A stretch of 5,415 bases of DNA from Fidelibacterota bacterium (GCA_013203015.1 JABMPO010000362.1:1-5415); one strand, 5' to 3'. Positions 1 to 5,415 are shown, counted from the stretch's first letter. Program-made: numbers and translations. The notes: generated by a model from the letters alone, not told the origin.

Positions 1-1
1 C

Positions 2-1015
2 GATGTGAATCATTATACCCGGGTTCGCTGTTATGAGCAGGTCATGGATAAATATCCCAAAGGAACAGCCTTGCTGAGCCTGCTGCCCCTGGCCATGCGA
101 ATGGGGGGTCCCAGGGAAGCCCTCTGGCATGCCATTATCCGTAAGAATTATGGCTGTACTCACTTAATCGTTGGCCGTGATCACGCCGGTCCTGGGATGG
201 ACAATAATGGCAAGCCCTTTTATGGCCCCTATGACGCCCAGGATATCTTGAGAGAACACCAGGTTGAACTAGGCATTACAATGGTGCCCTTTAAAATGAT
301 GGTCTATGTCGAGGACCGGGCCGAATACCGGGCCATCGATGAGGTTCCCGAAGGAAGTCGTACCCTGAGTATCTCCGGTACCGAACTACGCCGGCGTCTG
401 GACAAAGGTCTTGATATCCCGGATTGGTTTTCTTACCCCGATGTTGTAACGGAATTGCGGAAATCCCGGCCACCCAAAACCGAGCGTGGTCTTACCATCT
501 TTTTCACGGGTTTATCCGGTTCCGGAAAATCTACTATTGCCAACGGACTTATGGTCAAGCTATTTGAAGATGGTCGCAGGCCGGTGACTCTGCTGGATGG
601 AGATATCGTGCGAACCAATTTATCGAGCGAACTGGGATTCACCCGGGAGCACCGTTCCCTGAATATCCGCCGAATTGGATTTGTGGCCAGCGAAATCACT
701 AAAAATGGCGGTATCGCCATTTGTGCCCCTATCGCGCCCTATGAAGATGATCGCAGTTATAACCGGGATTTGATCGAGCCATTAGGGGGCTATATCGAAG
801 TATTCGTGGATACGTCCCTGGAAGAATGCGAGCGCCGGGACACCAAAGGCCTTTATGCCAAAGCGCGCCAGGGGCTAATTAAAGAGTTCACCGGTATCAG
901 CGATCCATATGAAGCTCCTACAAATGCCGAAATCGTGGTTGATACCAAAGATGTAGATCCTGAGACGTTGGTCCAGGACATTCTTCTTAAGATTGAGCAG
1001 TTGGGGTATATCTAG
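2..1015 (+). CDS. Bifunctional sulfate adenylyltransferase / adenylylsulfate kinase (Sat-CysC fusion), 5' end cut by window edge
   Basis: The ATP sulfurylase half makes APS from ATP and sulfate, and the APS kinase half phosphorylates APS to PAPS; both act in the cytosol. Numbering from the Val codon at base 5, residues 1-150 are the C-terminal part of the sulfurylase catalytic domain, with GRDHAG at 57-62 and ISGTELR at 123-129. A short linker (about 151-161) leads to a full APS kinase domain: P-loop GLSGSGKST 169-177, LDGD 197-200, NIRRIG 220-225, KGLY 281-284 and FTGISDPYEAP 295-305. The frame is open to the left edge and the GTG at base 5 lies inside conserved sulfurylase sequence, so it is not the start. 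Fused enzymes of this type are about 570 residues, so roughly 230 N-terminal residues, including the first nucleotide-binding motif, lie outside. Ala244 in APIAPY replaces the serine phosphorylated in E. coli CysC (Ser109). The gene ends in TAG and is followed by a terminator-like hairpin. The family call is very secure; assimilatory versus sulfation use is not decidable here. Confidence 0.96.
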   Translation, partial: DVNHYTRVRCYEQVMDKYPKGTALLSLLPLAMRMGGPREALWHAIIRKNYGCTHLIVGRDHAGPGMDNNGKPFYGPYDAQDILREHQVELGITMVPFKMMVYVEDRAEYRAIDEVPEGSRTLSISGTELRRRLDKGLDIPDWFSYPDVVTELRKSRPPKTERGLTIFFTGLSGSGKSTIANGLMVKLFEDGRRPVTLLDGDIVRTNLSSELGFTREHRSLNIRRIGFVASEITKNGGIAICAPIAPYEDDRSYNRDLIEPLGGYIEVFVDTSLEECERRDTKGLYAKARQGLIKEFTGISDPYEAPTNAEIVVDTKDVDPETLVQDILLKIEQLGYI

Positions 1016-1042
1016 CGGTAACGTTTAACACACTAAATTGGG

Positions 1043-1067
1043 TTCTTCCTTTTGGAGGGACATTTTT
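1043..1067 (+). terminator. Probable weak rho-independent terminator after sat-cysC
   Basis: Bases 1043-1049 (TTCTTCC) pair with 1054-1060 (GGAGGGA) across a TTTT loop, giving seven pairs of which two are G-U. A run of five T follows at 1063-1067, two bases after the stem. The hairpin starts 27 bases after the sat-cysC stop, where a terminator would be expected. The stem is short and only partly GC-rich, so termination may be incomplete. Confidence 0.45.
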
Positions 1068-1116
1068 ATAATTTGTTCCAAATATATTATACAGTTGTGA
1101 GTAAAAGGATATTATT

Positions 1117-1141
1117 GGGGAAAATGAGTTTTATTATCCCC
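1117..1141. repeat. Imperfect inverted repeat in the intergenic region
   Basis: GGGGA (1117-1121) is complementary to TCCCC (1137-1141). Inside, after an A-A mismatch, bases 1123-1126 can pair with 1132-1135 (one G-T pair), leaving a five-base loop. No T-run follows, so it does not look like a terminator. It lies about 100 bases upstream of the predicted promoter and has no assigned role. Confidence 0.3.
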
Positions 1142-1153
1142 ATCTCATACCTT

Positions 1154-1175
1154 TTGGTAATCACCAAGTTTACCA
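1154..1175. repeat. Overlapping alternative inverted repeats (TGGT / ACCA arms)
   Basis: One left arm around TTGGTAA can pair with either of two right arms: ACCAA at 1163-1167 (loop of four) or TTACCA at 1170-1175 (spacer of nine). The TGGT/ACCA core also occurs in the 17-bp dyad at 1283-1299. It could be an auxiliary regulator site upstream of the promoter or simple chance in AT-rich DNA. Confidence 0.25.
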
Positions 1176-1243
1176 TTACTAAAGACAACTGAGCCATTTT
1201 GCTATTAGGAATGCAATCAAAAACGGTGGTTTATGGATTTTCC

Positions 1244-1272
1244 TTGACTAATTCCTCATCAAAGTGTAGAAT
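1244..1272 (+). promoter_or_regulatory. Sigma70-type promoter of the lipoprotein unit
   Basis: TTGACT at 1244-1249 matches the -35 consensus at five of six positions. TAGAAT at 1267-1272 matches the -10 consensus at five of six. The spacer is exactly 17 bases (1250-1266). Transcription would start near base 1279, giving an untranslated leader of about 50 bases before the lipoprotein ATG. It is the best promoter-like match I found in the window. Confidence 0.7.
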
Positions 1273-1282
1273 TATAAGTTAG

Positions 1283-1299
1283 ATGACCAAAGTGGTCAT
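1283..1299. promoter_or_regulatory. 17-bp dyad, candidate operator just downstream of the start point
   Basis: ATGACCA-AAG-TGGTCAT is a perfect seven-base inverted repeat around a three-base centre. It begins about four bases after the predicted transcription start. A dimeric helix-turn-helix repressor bound here would block RNA polymerase. In RNA the same bases could fold as a small hairpin, but a three-base loop and no T-run argue against a terminator or riboswitch. No regulator gene is in the window, so the binding protein is unknown. Confidence 0.5.
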
Positions 1300-1319
1300 A
1301 TTTAAATAAAATGTAATAT

Positions 1320-1324
1320 AGGAG
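1320..1324 (+). promoter_or_regulatory. Shine-Dalgarno site AGGAG of the lipoprotein gene
   Basis: AGGAG lies six bases before the ATG at 1331, an ideal distance. It fixes the start, which is also required to give a complete lipoprotein signal peptide. rmlD and rmlB lack an equally good site. Confidence 0.75.
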
Positions 1325-1330
1325 TATAAA

Positions 1331-2107
1331 ATGAAATACAATATCAGTTTTTTGTTAGTATTTATTCTATTGATCTCATGCACGGATAACCCACGGAAAG
1401 ATAGTAGAAGATTGGTCAATCCTGGTATGGTAGTTACTAAAACACTAATAAATCCATATGACTCTATTGGTCTGTTGCACAATAAGGGCCTTGATTATAT
1501 TCTTGTAAATATAGAATTACTGCCAGGAGTTGATACATTAGGAATTATATGCTCTGCTACTGCCGATTTCTTTGAATCGATAAAGGTATCTCCCGGTCCG
1601 AAAACATATGATCAATTGATTCAGGAGTATATCGAGTTATTTGGATGGCCCGAGATAAAAGAGCAGGAATTCATATTGGATGCGATTGACACGGGGTTGG
1701 ATCAAATGGTACATGAAAAAATAGTATCAATTGATTATGCTGACAACCTGGTGGCATTGATCGATCTAATAATGAATGATGATATGGTGGGAGTAGAAGA
1801 ACTTGCTGTATCTATAACGGAAAGTAATATTATAGAGAAAGAAAAGCAGAATCTTCTCTCTGGTGTTGCTGTTGGGATTCATAGTCGATCTTATTGGATG
1901 ATGAATATAACAAGTTGGGAAAAAGAATTTTTTGAAGGTCCGATTGAATTGGATGCTTGGATATTCATTGCTGATCTGATTGGAGCAACCTATGAAGCTT
2001 ATGATTCAGATGCAACAACCCCGGGAGATTATGCAGGAGATATTGGCAAAGGGGCAATGATTGCTAGTACTTGGTTTGCATTTGGTAGATATGCTTCTCC
2101 TAATTAA
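1331..2107 (+). CDS. Uncharacterised predicted lipoprotein, 258 aa
   Basis: I cannot name a function. Residues 1-17 form a short lipoprotein signal: Lys2, a hydrophobic stretch, and lipobox L-I-S-C with Cys17 as the lipidated residue. Thr at +2 gives no inner-membrane retention signal of the E. coli Asp+2 kind, so outer-membrane anchoring is likely but inferred. After a charged linker comes NPYDSIGLLHNKGLDYIL at 41-58. This resembles an N-terminal signature I associate, from memory only, with uncharacterised secreted proteins of Bacteroidetes-like bacteria. The middle (about 90-175) is acidic and probably helical. SRSYWMMNITSW lies at 185-196. A hydrophobic C-terminal part has DLIGA at 215-219 and a Gly/Ala-rich stretch at 232-246. 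The gene is visibly more AT-rich than its neighbours: row 1501-1560 has 20 G/C of 60, row 541-600 in sat-cysC has 32. It has its own promoter, dyad and AGGAG, and shares a terminator with the next gene. It is very probably a real exported protein. Confidence 0.8.
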   Translation: MKYNISFLLVFILLISCTDNPRKDSRRLVNPGMVVTKTLINPYDSIGLLHNKGLDYILVNIELLPGVDTLGIICSATADFFESIKVSPGPKTYDQLIQEYIELFGWPEIKEQEFILDAIDTGLDQMVHEKIVSIDYADNLVALIDLIMNDDMVGVEELAVSITESNIIEKEKQNLLSGVAVGIHSRSYWMMNITSWEKEFFEGPIELDAWIFIADLIGATYEAYDSDATTPGDYAGDIGKGAMIASTWFAFGRYASPN

Positions 2108-2132
2108 TTAGTCAACACAAGGGGAAAGACAA

Positions 2133-2381
2133 ATGCCAAAAATAAATAATGGTCTTGATACGTACAATAAATTAAAAAGAAAAAGCAAACTCTGGCCCAG
2201 AAACCGGTGGTTATTCTTAGTATTCCTCATTATACTTTTCATAGTGAGTGTAATAGAGAAAAGTGACTTAGTTTATGTGCTATTTTTCTTTATGGGGTAT
2301 CTTGTCAGGGTATGGAAAGGTCGTCCGGAAACTGAATTGCTATTAGTAATGTATGAAAATAAGTTACATAAAATCAGGTAG
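2133..2381 (+). CDS. Small protein with two predicted membrane segments, 82 aa
   Basis: I do not recognise a family. A basic N-terminus (KLKRKSK at 14-20, PRNR at 22-25) is followed by a hydrophobic segment at about 26-41, a short polar turn (EKSD, 42-45) and a second hydrophobic segment at about 46-60. A basic-acidic tail (RVWKGRPE) follows. By the positive-inside rule both ends should be cytoplasmic, with the EKSD turn outside, in the inner membrane. The ATG at 2133 has AAGGGGA at 2119-2125, seven bases upstream. The gene starts 25 bases after the lipoprotein stop and ends just before the hairpin at 2396-2431, so the two are almost certainly co-transcribed. A partner or protective role for the lipoprotein is possible but purely inferred. 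Its AT-rich composition matches the lipoprotein gene. Confidence 0.65.
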   Translation: MPKINNGLDTYNKLKRKSKLWPRNRWLFLVFLIILFIVSVIEKSDLVYVLFFFMGYLVRVWKGRPETELLLVMYENKLHKIR

Positions 2382-2395
2382 TTTTTTGGTTAAAT

Positions 2396-2431
2396 AATAG
2401 CAGCCCACAAGCATAGCTGTGGGCTGCTATT
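2396..2431 (+). terminator. Strong hairpin terminator closing the lipoprotein unit
   Basis: Bases 2396-2409 and 2418-2431 form a perfect 14-bp stem with a GC-rich core (GCAGCCCAC) and an eight-base loop. It begins 14 bases after the stop of the 82-aa gene. Only three T (2430-2432) follow on the + strand. On the complementary strand the bases after the stem include a T-poor stretch, so + strand termination is the more natural reading given that all genes run this way. Stem strength is convincing; the short T-run leaves the mechanism open. Confidence 0.7.
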
Positions 2432-2551
2432 TACAGGTGGTCGAACGGTTTTTCAACTATTTGCACAGATCCATTCTGTAAGTAATCTGGTTTAGAAGTA
2501 TTTCGTAAATGATATTTTCCATTTCTAAGTAGTTATAGCTTAATTTTTTGA

Positions 2552-3409
2552 ATGCAAAATATTTTGATAATCGGTAGTAATGGTCAATTGGGATCGGAAA
2601 TCAGTGATGCGATTGTAAAATTCCCGGATTTGGCGGGCTTCTTCTATGATCTGCCGCAGATTGATATTACTGACGCTAGTTCGGTGGCTAGCAAGATCAA
2701 GGAACATGCTATCGATTTAATAATCAATTGTGCAGCTTATACGGCTGTTGATCAGGCTGAAGCAGATATTGATGCGGCTTATTCGGTGAATCGGGATGGA
2801 CCGGCAGTGCTGGGAAGGTTATGTAAGCAGAATGATCTTAAATTAATTCATATTTCAACCGATTATGTTTTTAGCGGTTCCGCCCGCGTTCCTTACCGGG
2901 AAACTGATGCAACCGACCCCATTGGGATATATGGTAAATCCAAACTGGCCGGTGAGCAGGTTATCCGAAAGATTAGTCCGTCCCACCTTATAATTCGTAC
3001 GGCCTGGTTATATTCAACAAGGGGCAATAATTTTGTAAAAACCATGCTGCGGCTGGGGCTTGAAAATGACACTATCAGGGTGGTCAGCGACCAGATGGGC
3101 AGTCCAACTTATGCCCGCGATCTGGCCTGGGTTATACTGACAATTATCAATAAAGACGTTGCGAAAATTAAAGACCAGACCTACCATTTTACCAATGAAG
3201 GCGTCTGTTCCTGGTATGATTTTGCCCGGGCGATCATGGTTATTAAGAACCTGCAGTGCCAGGTGCAGCCGATTGCCACCAAGGATTATCCGACCCTGGC
3301 AGCGCGGCCTCAGTACAGTGTACTGAATTCGGCTAAAATCAAAGCGGATTGGGGACTCGCGATACCGTACTGGCGCGATTCACTAACGGAATGTTTAGCA
3401 AAATTGTGA
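2552..3409 (+). CDS. rmlD: dTDP-4-dehydrorhamnose reductase (RmlD)
   Basis: This enzyme catalyses the last step of dTDP-L-rhamnose synthesis, the NAD(P)H-dependent reduction of dTDP-4-dehydro-L-rhamnose, in the cytosol. It is a short-chain dehydrogenase fold of 285 residues, normal for the family. The N-terminal Rossmann motif GSNGQLG is at 8-14, and NCAAYTAVD, typical of RmlD, at 59-67. STDYVFSG is at 102-109 and supplies the catalytic Thr/Asp. The YGKSK motif at 127-131 gives catalytic Tyr127 and Lys131. RTAWLYS 149-155, DQMGSPT 180-186 and ARPQYSVL 251-258 complete the match. The ATG at 2552 gives the expected short N-terminus (MQNILIIGSNG), but its upstream sequence is T-rich and has no Shine-Dalgarno site. 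It follows the terminator by 120 bases, so it needs a promoter of its own, which I could not place with confidence. It is the first of three consecutive rhamnose genes. Confidence 0.95.
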   Translation: MQNILIIGSNGQLGSEISDAIVKFPDLAGFFYDLPQIDITDASSVASKIKEHAIDLIINCAAYTAVDQAEADIDAAYSVNRDGPAVLGRLCKQNDLKLIHISTDYVFSGSARVPYRETDATDPIGIYGKSKLAGEQVIRKISPSHLIIRTAWLYSTRGNNFVKTMLRLGLENDTIRVVSDQMGSPTYARDLAWVILTIINKDVAKIKDQTYHFTNEGVCSWYDFARAIMVIKNLQCQVQPIATKDYPTLAARPQYSVLNSAKIKADWGLAIPYWRDSLTECLAKL

Positions 3410-3432
3410 ACAAATCGGATAGCTATCAATAC

Positions 3433-3459
3433 AATACCGGACTAAAAAGAATTGGTATT
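3433..3459. repeat. Inverted repeat AATACC...GGTATT in the rmlD-rmlB gap
   Basis: AATACC (3433-3438) and GGTATT (3454-3459) are perfect complements. Two G-T pairs can lengthen the stem to eight, with an 11-base loop. It lies 24 bases after the rmlD stop. No T-run follows directly, so it is not a clear terminator; it might be an mRNA-processing or regulatory element. Confidence 0.35.
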
Positions 3460-3483
3460 ACATTTGCGATCTGTTTTAAACTA

Positions 3484-3504
3484 ATATCCCTATTTTAAGG
3501 ATAT
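3484..3504. repeat. Inverted repeat ATATCC...GGATAT before rmlB
   Basis: ATATCC (3484-3489) and GGATAT (3499-3504) are perfect complements with a nine-base AT-rich spacer. The centre is about 28 bases upstream of the rmlB ATG. It could be an operator or a weak RNA hairpin; the low GC content makes chance a real alternative. Confidence 0.3.
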
Positions 3505-3521
3505 AGAACTTTGGACAAATT

Positions 3522-4574
3522 ATGAAAATACTGGTAACTGGTGGTGCCGGATTCATTGGCAGCAATTTCGTTTTAAAACAGCTAAACGAAACCACCAACC
3601 AAATCTTAAATCTGGATAAACTGACCTATGCCGGCAACCCGGAAAACCTGGCAACCCTGGTGGATAATCTGCGGCATCGATTTGTTCAGGGAGATATCTG
3701 CGACCAGGGGCTGATCAATAAATTGATCGAGGATTTCAGGCCTAATGCAGTTGTGCATTTTGCCGCCGAGTCCCATGTTGATCGCTCTATTGACGGTCCC
3801 GCCGAATTTATCCAGACCAATATTGTAGGGACTTCAGTCCTGTTGGAAGAAGCATTGCAGTATTACCGGGGGTTATCATCTGAAGGTAAATCCGGATTCA
3901 GATTCATACATGTTTCCACCGATGAAGTTTATGGATCGCTAGGCGACAGTGGTTATTTTACCGAAACGACAGCTTATGATCCCAGTTCACCCTACTCGGC
4001 CTCTAAAGCAGCTTCCGATCATCTGGTTCGAGCCTGGCAGCGGTCATTTGGACTGCCGACCCTGATTACTAATTGTTCTAATAATTATGGCCCTTTCCAG
4101 TTTCCGGAAAAACTGATTCCACTGATGATTATTAAAGCCCTGGCAGGAAAACCCTTACCGGTTTATGGCCAGGGGCTAAACGTACGCGACTGGTTGTACG
4201 TGGAAGATCATTGCGATGCCATTAATGTGGTACTTGCCAAAGGTCAGCCCGGTGAAACCTATAATATCGGCGGCAATAACGAACAACAGAACATCGCAAT
4301 AGTTAAGCAGATCTGCGCCATCCTGGATCAACTTCGACCACGGCCAAACGGTAAATCCTATGACGAATTGATTACCTTTGTCACCGATCGACCGGGACAT
4401 GATTTACGCTACGCAATTGACGCCTCAAAAATCAAGTCGGAGCTCAACTGGGAACCAAGCATGTCCTTTGTACAGGGGCTAAGGGTTACAATCGAATGGT
4501 ATCTGGATCATCCGGACTGGGTTAGAAATATTCAGAACAACACCTATCAACAGCAGCGGTTGGGAGTATTATAA
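3522..4574 (+). CDS. rmlB: dTDP-glucose 4,6-dehydratase (RmlB)
   Basis: This cytosolic NAD+-dependent enzyme converts dTDP-D-glucose to dTDP-4-dehydro-6-deoxy-D-glucose, the second step of dTDP-L-rhamnose synthesis. It is an extended short-chain dehydrogenase of 350 residues, the usual length. The dinucleotide motif GGAGFIGS is at 7-14 and HFAAESHVDRSI at 79-90. The dehydratase signature STDEVYG is at 132-138, with Thr133, Asp134 and Glu135 as catalytic residues. YSASK at 158-162 gives Tyr158 and Lys162. NCSNNYGP 184-191, NVRDWLYVEDH 220-230 and TDRPGHDLRYAID 288-300 are hallmarks that separate it from UDP-glucose epimerases. The ATG at 3522 places the Rossmann motif at the normal N-terminus. 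It has only a poor Shine-Dalgarno match (GGAC, six bases upstream). It is 112 bases after rmlD and only two bases before rmlA, so rmlB and rmlA must share a transcript. Confidence 0.97.
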   Translation: MKILVTGGAGFIGSNFVLKQLNETTNQILNLDKLTYAGNPENLATLVDNLRHRFVQGDICDQGLINKLIEDFRPNAVVHFAAESHVDRSIDGPAEFIQTNIVGTSVLLEEALQYYRGLSSEGKSGFRFIHVSTDEVYGSLGDSGYFTETTAYDPSSPYSASKAASDHLVRAWQRSFGLPTLITNCSNNYGPFQFPEKLIPLMIIKALAGKPLPVYGQGLNVRDWLYVEDHCDAINVVLAKGQPGETYNIGGNNEQQNIAIVKQICAILDQLRPRPNGKSYDELITFVTDRPGHDLRYAIDASKIKSELNWEPSMSFVQGLRVTIEWYLDHPDWVRNIQNNTYQQQRLGVL

Positions 4575-4576
4575 AG

Positions 4577-5415
4577 ATGAAGGGAATTATTTTAGCAGGC
4601 GGTAGCGGAACACGGTTATATCCAGCGACCAATGCTGTTGTAAAACAATTATTGCCGGTTTATGATAAACCAATGATCTATTATCCGCTGTCGGTTTTAA
4701 TGCTGGCCAATATCAGGGAAATCCTGATCATTTCGACCCCCCAGGATACGGCCCGTTTTGAAGAAATGTTGGGCGATGGCCGGAATCTTGGCCTGCAGAT
4801 AGCATATAAAGTTCAGCCCAGTCCTGATGGGATAGCCCAGGCCTTTCTGCTGGGGGAAGAATTCATTGGCGATGACGACGTTTGTCTAATTTTAGGTGAC
4901 AATATATTTTACGGCGTTGGTTTTTCCAGCTTGCTGGCGAGGAGTGTCAATAAGGTGGAAGCCAGTAATAAAGCGGTGGTATTTGGTTATTCGGTGGTGG
5001 ACCCCCAGCGCTATGGCGTGGTTGAATTTGATGGGGACGGGAAGGCTCTTTCCATCGCAGAAAAACCTGATCGGCCGAAAAGTAATTACGCTGTTGTGGG
5101 CCTGTATTTTTACCCCAATGATATCATAGAGCTCACCAAGGGATTAAAACCATCAGCCCGGGGCGAGCTGGAAATCACGGCCGTCAATCAGGAATACCTG
5201 AAACAGCAGCGTCTGCATGTTCACACCATGGAAAGGGGCTATGCCTGGCTGGATACGGGCACCCATGATAGTCTGCTGGAAGCCGCTCAGTATGTGGCCA
5301 CGATTGAAAAGCGGCAGGGGCTGAAAATTGCCTGCATCGAAGAAATCGCCTATATCAAAGGATTTATCAGCAAAGGGGAGTTGGAGCAGTTGGCGCAACC
5401 CTTAAAGAAAAATCA
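4577..5415 (+). CDS. rmlA: Glucose-1-phosphate thymidylyltransferase (RmlA), 3' end cut by window edge
   Basis: RmlA joins dTTP and glucose-1-phosphate to give dTDP-glucose, the first and feedback-inhibited step of dTDP-L-rhamnose synthesis. Translating from the ATG at 4577 gives 279 uninterrupted residues to the right edge, with no stop. The nucleotide-binding motif GGSGTRLYP is at 8-16, and KQLLPVYDKPMIYYPLS at 23-39 includes the catalytic-site Lys. LGDNIFYG at 106-113 has the metal-binding Asp108. RYGVVEF 145-151, AEKPDRPKSNYAVVGLYFY 161-179, GELEIT 196-201 and WLDTGTHDSL 224-233 complete the match. Known bacterial RmlA proteins are about 290 residues, so only some 10-15 residues are missing. 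GGGAG at 4562-4566, inside the end of rmlB, is a plausible Shine-Dalgarno site ten bases upstream. The two-base gap to rmlB suggests coupled translation. The asparagine in PATNAV is a mild deviation from relatives and is not at a catalytic position. Confidence 0.97.
   Translation, partial: MKGIILAGGSGTRLYPATNAVVKQLLPVYDKPMIYYPLSVLMLANIREILIISTPQDTARFEEMLGDGRNLGLQIAYKVQPSPDGIAQAFLLGEEFIGDDDVCLILGDNIFYGVGFSSLLARSVNKVEASNKAVVFGYSVVDPQRYGVVEFDGDGKALSIAEKPDRPKSNYAVVGLYFYPNDIIELTKGLKPSARGELEITAVNQEYLKQQRLHVHTMERGYAWLDTGTHDSLLEAAQYVATIEKRQGLKIACIEEIAYIKGFISKGELEQLAQPLKKN

Larger units (their letters stand above)
1068..1243. other. AT-rich intergenic stretch with inverted repeats, no convincing gene
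   Basis: This is most of the 315-base gap between sat-cysC and the lipoprotein gene. It holds an imperfect hairpin at 1117-1141 (GGGGA pairing with TCCCC, then four more pairs beyond an A-A mismatch). It also holds two mutually exclusive inverted repeats: TTGGT 1154-1158 with ACCAA 1163-1167, and TGGTAA 1155-1160 with TTACCA 1170-1175. A 22-codon ATG frame (1124-1192) is the only small open frame I noticed and nothing supports it. No tRNA, known riboswitch or transposon end was recognised. Confidence 0.4.

Noticed and set aside
5..7. GTG as the start of the first gene
   Set aside because: The upstream codon is open to the edge and the GTG lies within conserved ATP sulfurylase sequence, so the gene is truncated by the window, not started here.
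291..720. Two minus-strand open frames inside sat-cysC
   Set aside because: They are antisense shadows of strongly conserved enzyme sequence.
1124..1192. 22-codon ATG frame in the intergenic region
   Set aside because: It is very short, and the only G-rich stretch before it is three bases from the ATG, too close for a good ribosome-binding site; it also overlaps two inverted repeats.
1279..1482. Minus-strand open frame of 67 codons over the lipoprotein start
   Set aside because: It covers the promoter leader and the signal peptide of a well-supported + strand gene and resembles no protein I know.
2396..2431. The 14-bp stem as a transposon end or CRISPR-type repeat
   Set aside because: It is a single hairpin directly after a stop codon, with no second copy, spacer pattern or transposase nearby; a terminator explains it.
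2461..2488. TTGCAC-16-TAATCT as a promoter for rmlD
   Set aside because: Each box matches the consensus at only three of six positions, too weak to call.
4896..5398. A + strand 77-codon frame and a minus-strand 81-codon frame inside rmlA
   Set aside because: RmlA is continuous through this stretch with all family motifs; both are out-of-frame shadows, as is the minus-strand frame at 4176-4400 in rmlB.

Overview
The window reads as a chromosomal segment of a Gram-negative-type bacterium with moderate GC. It carries sulfate-activation and dTDP-L-rhamnose genes with a small AT-rich two-gene unit between them. All genes are on the + strand. The Gram-negative assignment rests on the lipoprotein signal and the surface-sugar genes. 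A member of the FCB/Neomarinimicrobiota-like groups would fit the lipoprotein style and the poor Shine-Dalgarno sites of the rhamnose genes, but this is only an impression and no marker gene is present.

Layout: (1) Bases 2-1015 are the 3' part of a bifunctional ATP sulfurylase/APS kinase gene (sat-cysC fusion), cut by the left edge. It is followed by a modest terminator-like hairpin. (2) Bases 1016-1330 are an AT-rich intergenic stretch with several inverted repeats, a good sigma70-type promoter (TTGACT-17-TAGAAT) and a 17-bp dyad just downstream of the predicted transcription start. (3) Bases 1331-2381 hold two uncharacterised genes: a 258-aa predicted lipoprotein and an 82-aa protein with two membrane segments. 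A strong 14-bp-stem hairpin closes the unit. (4) Bases 2552-5415 hold rmlD, rmlB and rmlA of dTDP-L-rhamnose synthesis. rmlA runs off the right edge with only its last residues missing. rmlC is not in the window and may lie downstream.

How it fits together: Sat-CysC makes PAPS, the sulfate donor for sulfotransferases and for assimilatory reduction. RmlA, RmlB and RmlD supply three of the four steps from glucose-1-phosphate to dTDP-L-rhamnose, a precursor of O-antigen, capsule and exopolysaccharide. Their proximity suggests a surface-polysaccharide locus, possibly a sulfated one. The lipoprotein/membrane-protein pair has its own promoter, possible operator and terminator and is visibly richer in A+T than its neighbours, so it looks like an independently regulated, possibly acquired, envelope cassette. 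It is the least explained part of the window.
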